Source: Pseudoselenomonas ruminantium
GTDB taxonomy: Bacteria > Bacillota > Negativicutes > Selenomonadales > Selenomonadaceae
Direction: 5' to 3'
DNA length: 64,000 nt
NCBI GenBank assembly: GCA_002373045.1
Contig: DFHU01000007.1
Coordinates: forward strand, 4,001 to 68,000
Part shown: positions 62,309 to 64,000 of the stretch, in pieces
How positions within the stretch are numbered: the first letter of the stretch is position 1
Layout of the letters: every line of letters starts with the position of its first letter
Notes under the pieces: generated by a model
Told to the model about the DNA's origin: nothing
Seen by the model: only the letters and a program-made list of their open reading frames with translations
Database searches by the model: none
Program-made: the position numbers and the translations under genes

Positions 62309-62890
62309 ATGGTGAAATATTATCAGGAACTTACCTTGCTGCCGGATGCCGAGATTAACGAAAATCACATTTGGAGCAGGTTTTATCAGCAACTTCATCT
62401 AGCATTGGCAACACAGATGGAGCATGACGAAAAGGGCAAAATCGGAGTATCTTTTCCGCAGTATGAAGATGGTAGAAAACCACGGCTGGGGTGTAAGATA
62501 AGGTTATTTGCAGAACAGGAAGATGATTTGGTGAAGCTGGATATAAAACGTTGGCTGCTGCGTTATTCGGATTATATCCATATAACAGGCATCCGGCTTT
62601 TGCCGCCGAAGGTGAAGGGCTACGCGGTTTATCGCCGTTATCATCAGGAATCAAGCCCTGAGCAGAAGGCCAGAAGATATGCCAAACGTCATGGCGTATC
62701 TTACGAAGAAGCGCTAAAACTTTTCCCATTGGAATCTGCGGCGAAAAAAATCCCCTTTGTGCAGATGCACAGCGAAACAAACCAGCAAAAATACCGCCTG
62801 TGCATAGAACGTATTGCACAGGATAAGGAAAAGATGATGGGGTTTGGCAGCTATGGATTGGATAACCTCTCCACCGTGCCAGAATTTTGA
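62309..62890 (+). CDS. csy4: crRNA-processing endonuclease Cas6f (Csy4)
   Basis: A 193-residue RNase that cuts each repeat at the 3' base of its hairpin and stays bound to the crRNA 3' end. The catalytic histidine is H30 in YQQLHLALATQ. An arginine/lysine-rich helix (SPEQKARRYAKRHGVSYEEA) near 115 would grip the stem, and the C-terminal GFGSYGLDN motif is family-typical. ATG 62309 lies 6 bp after AAGGGG; the GTG at 62303 overlaps the csy3 stop and is an alternative. Confidence 0.94.
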   Translation: MVKYYQELTLLPDAEINENHIWSRFYQQLHLALATQMEHDEKGKIGVSFPQYEDGRKPRLGCKIRLFAEQEDDLVKLDIKRWLLRYSDYIHITGIRLLPPKVKGYAVYRRYHQESSPEQKARRYAKRHGVSYEEALKLFPLESAAKKIPFVQMHSETNQQKYRLCIERIAQDKEKMMGFGSYGLDNLSTVPEF

Positions 62891-63018
62891 CCCAAATTTT
62901 GAGTAGGACTGGGAAAGCCCGCAAAATAAAGGGAAAATTGCAAGGGGAAAATTAGGGTGATTCGCTGAAAAATGCAGAAATCCCAGTATTTTAGCCGTTG
63001 TTCGCAGTTTTGGGTGCA
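62891..63018 (+). promoter_or_regulatory. Leader of CRISPR array 3
   Basis: 128 bp between csy4 and the first repeat. It shares motifs in the same order with the leader of array 1 (CCCAAATTTT, AAAATAAAGGG, GGGT...TGAAAAATGC, terminal TGCA), although overall identity is low. It is a likely promoter and integration site for array 3. Confidence 0.7.
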
Positions 63019-64000
63019 GTATTCCGCCGTATAGGCGGCTTAGAAAATTTTTTTGTTTTTCACGCAGACAAGGCCCGCGTATTCCGCCGTATAGGCGGCT
63101 TAGAAATTTTCGCCGGGAGAAATGGGCGCGATGCCCACGTATTCCGCCGTATAGGCGGCTTAGAAAATTGCCGTCGTTTTGCGGCTGACGGTCTATCGGT
63201 ATTCCGCCGTATAGGCGGCTTAGAAATATAGGCTTAGCCTTTACTTCCGTCTTACCCTGTATTCCGCCGTATAGGCGGCTTAGAAATGATGAAGAATGTT
63301 TTGTTTTGTTAGATTTGAGTATTCCGCCGTATAGGCGGCTTAGAAATAAAATCAGCAAGAGAATGCCTTTCCTGAAGGGTATTCCGCCGTATAGGCGGCT
63401 TAGAAATTCATGTGCTTCACCTGCAAGATAATCCTCCTGTATTCCGCCGTATAGGCGGCTTAGAAAGATTCGCCCAATATTAAAATCCCTCTTGCCAGTA
63501 TTCCGCCGTATAGGCGGCTTAGAAAAGTAGCCGATTAGCTGGCCATTGCAGCCATATGTATTCCGCCGTATAGGCGGCTTAGAAAAGATACGCCGCCCCG
63601 GAGCGGTTCACGTCATTGTATTCCGCCGTATAGGCGGCTTAGAAAACCATCATGACATCGGCGTTCATGCGCTGGGCGTATTCCGCCGTATAGGCGGCTT
63701 AGAAAGTCATGTGAAAGCACCGACAGATGCACATCATGTATTCCGCCGTATAGGCGGCTTAGAAAGCTGCAGTTGTGGGATGATGATACCACAGTCAGTA
63801 TTCCGCCGTATAGGCGGCTTAGAAATTGGAAAGTCTTTAGGGAAAAGGATGAGAGGCGTATTCCGCCGTATAGGCGGCTTAGAAAACAAGATTGACTGTA
63901 TTCCCTGCTGCAACCGGGTATTCCGCCGTATAGGCGGCTTAGAAAACTGACGATTAACTTCGCATATGCTGTTGTTCGTATTCCGCCGTATAGGCGGCTT
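63019..64000 (+). CRISPR. CRISPR array 3, type I-F, at least 17 repeats, runs off the window
   Basis: Repeats start at 63019 and recur every 60 bp to 63439, then 63498 and every 60 bp to 63978; the last is cut by the window end after 23 bases. There are 16 complete spacers: 32 nt, one of 31. The repeat GTATTCCGCC-GTATA-GGCGGCTTAGAAA differs from arrays 1 and 2 at two positions (third base, and one loop base) but keeps the stem and handle. The GTATA loop is the same as in the Pseudomonas I-F repeat. All repeats seen are identical. Confidence 0.98.

Overview
The window looks like a chromosomal segment of a diderm, anaerobic Firmicute of the class Negativicutes, most like Selenomonas or a close relative. 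This is inferred from four things: an RND efflux pair that needs an outer membrane sits beside Gram-positive-type genes (cdaA/cdaR, uvrB, AroH-type chorismate mutase); an anaerobic C4-dicarboxylate carrier and a large corrinoid pathway are present; a perfect CIRCE site lies upstream of htpG; and the gene style fits. No rRNA, tRNA or intact insertion sequence was recognised.

Layout. 1-3960: an accessory gene pair (SF2 helicase fused to a metallopeptidase-like domain, plus a protein with a possible reader domain and helical repeats) between inverted repeats. 3980-13100: htpG under CIRCE, an OmpR-type two-component system, a small basic protein, and an RND adaptor and pump. 13110-17290: a sodium:amino-acid symporter with a structured leader, a Dcu-type carrier and a LysR regulator. 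17520-33910: housekeeping genes (motAB, acpS, nnr, ilvE, cdaA-cdaR, a FAD protein, a permease, a glucosaminidase, ABC-F, UbiB-like kinase, aroH, transketolase). 33911-34372: two copies of a dispersed hairpin element, also found at 3873. 34373-39523: an HD-GYP protein lacking its HD histidine, uvrB and two unknowns. 39537-50926: corrinoid genes cbiT-F-G-H-J, a chemoreceptor, then cbiC-cobU-cbiP-cbiB-cobS and a P-loop kinase. 50999-64000: a type I-F CRISPR-Cas locus.

The I-F locus is the most interesting region. Cas1 and Cas2-3 are separated from csy1-csy2-csy3-csy4 by about 3.9 kb. That interval holds a leader, array 1 (9 repeats), a 1,315-bp phage-like segment lying exactly between two intact repeats, array 2 (9 repeats, the last converted into a terminator), an orphan HipA-like kinase and a tiny degenerate CRISPR unit. 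A third array (17 repeats, running off the window) follows csy4 and has a slightly different repeat.

The tiny unit is the main discovery candidate. It has its own promoter, a repeat with compensatory stem changes, a 19-nt spacer, and a second repeat that doubles as a terminator. Its spacer matches a site with a CC PAM immediately upstream of the -35 box of the csy promoter, about 10 bp past the end of the unit. Three of the five mismatches fall at positions 6, 12 and 18, the positions that type I effector complexes flip out and do not read. This predicts a self-repressing guide (CreR-like) that lets the Csy complex throttle its own operon. The phage-like segment between arrays 1 and 2 carries gene fragments that stay open up to the repeat at both ends, which suggests capture by spacer/protospacer recombination.
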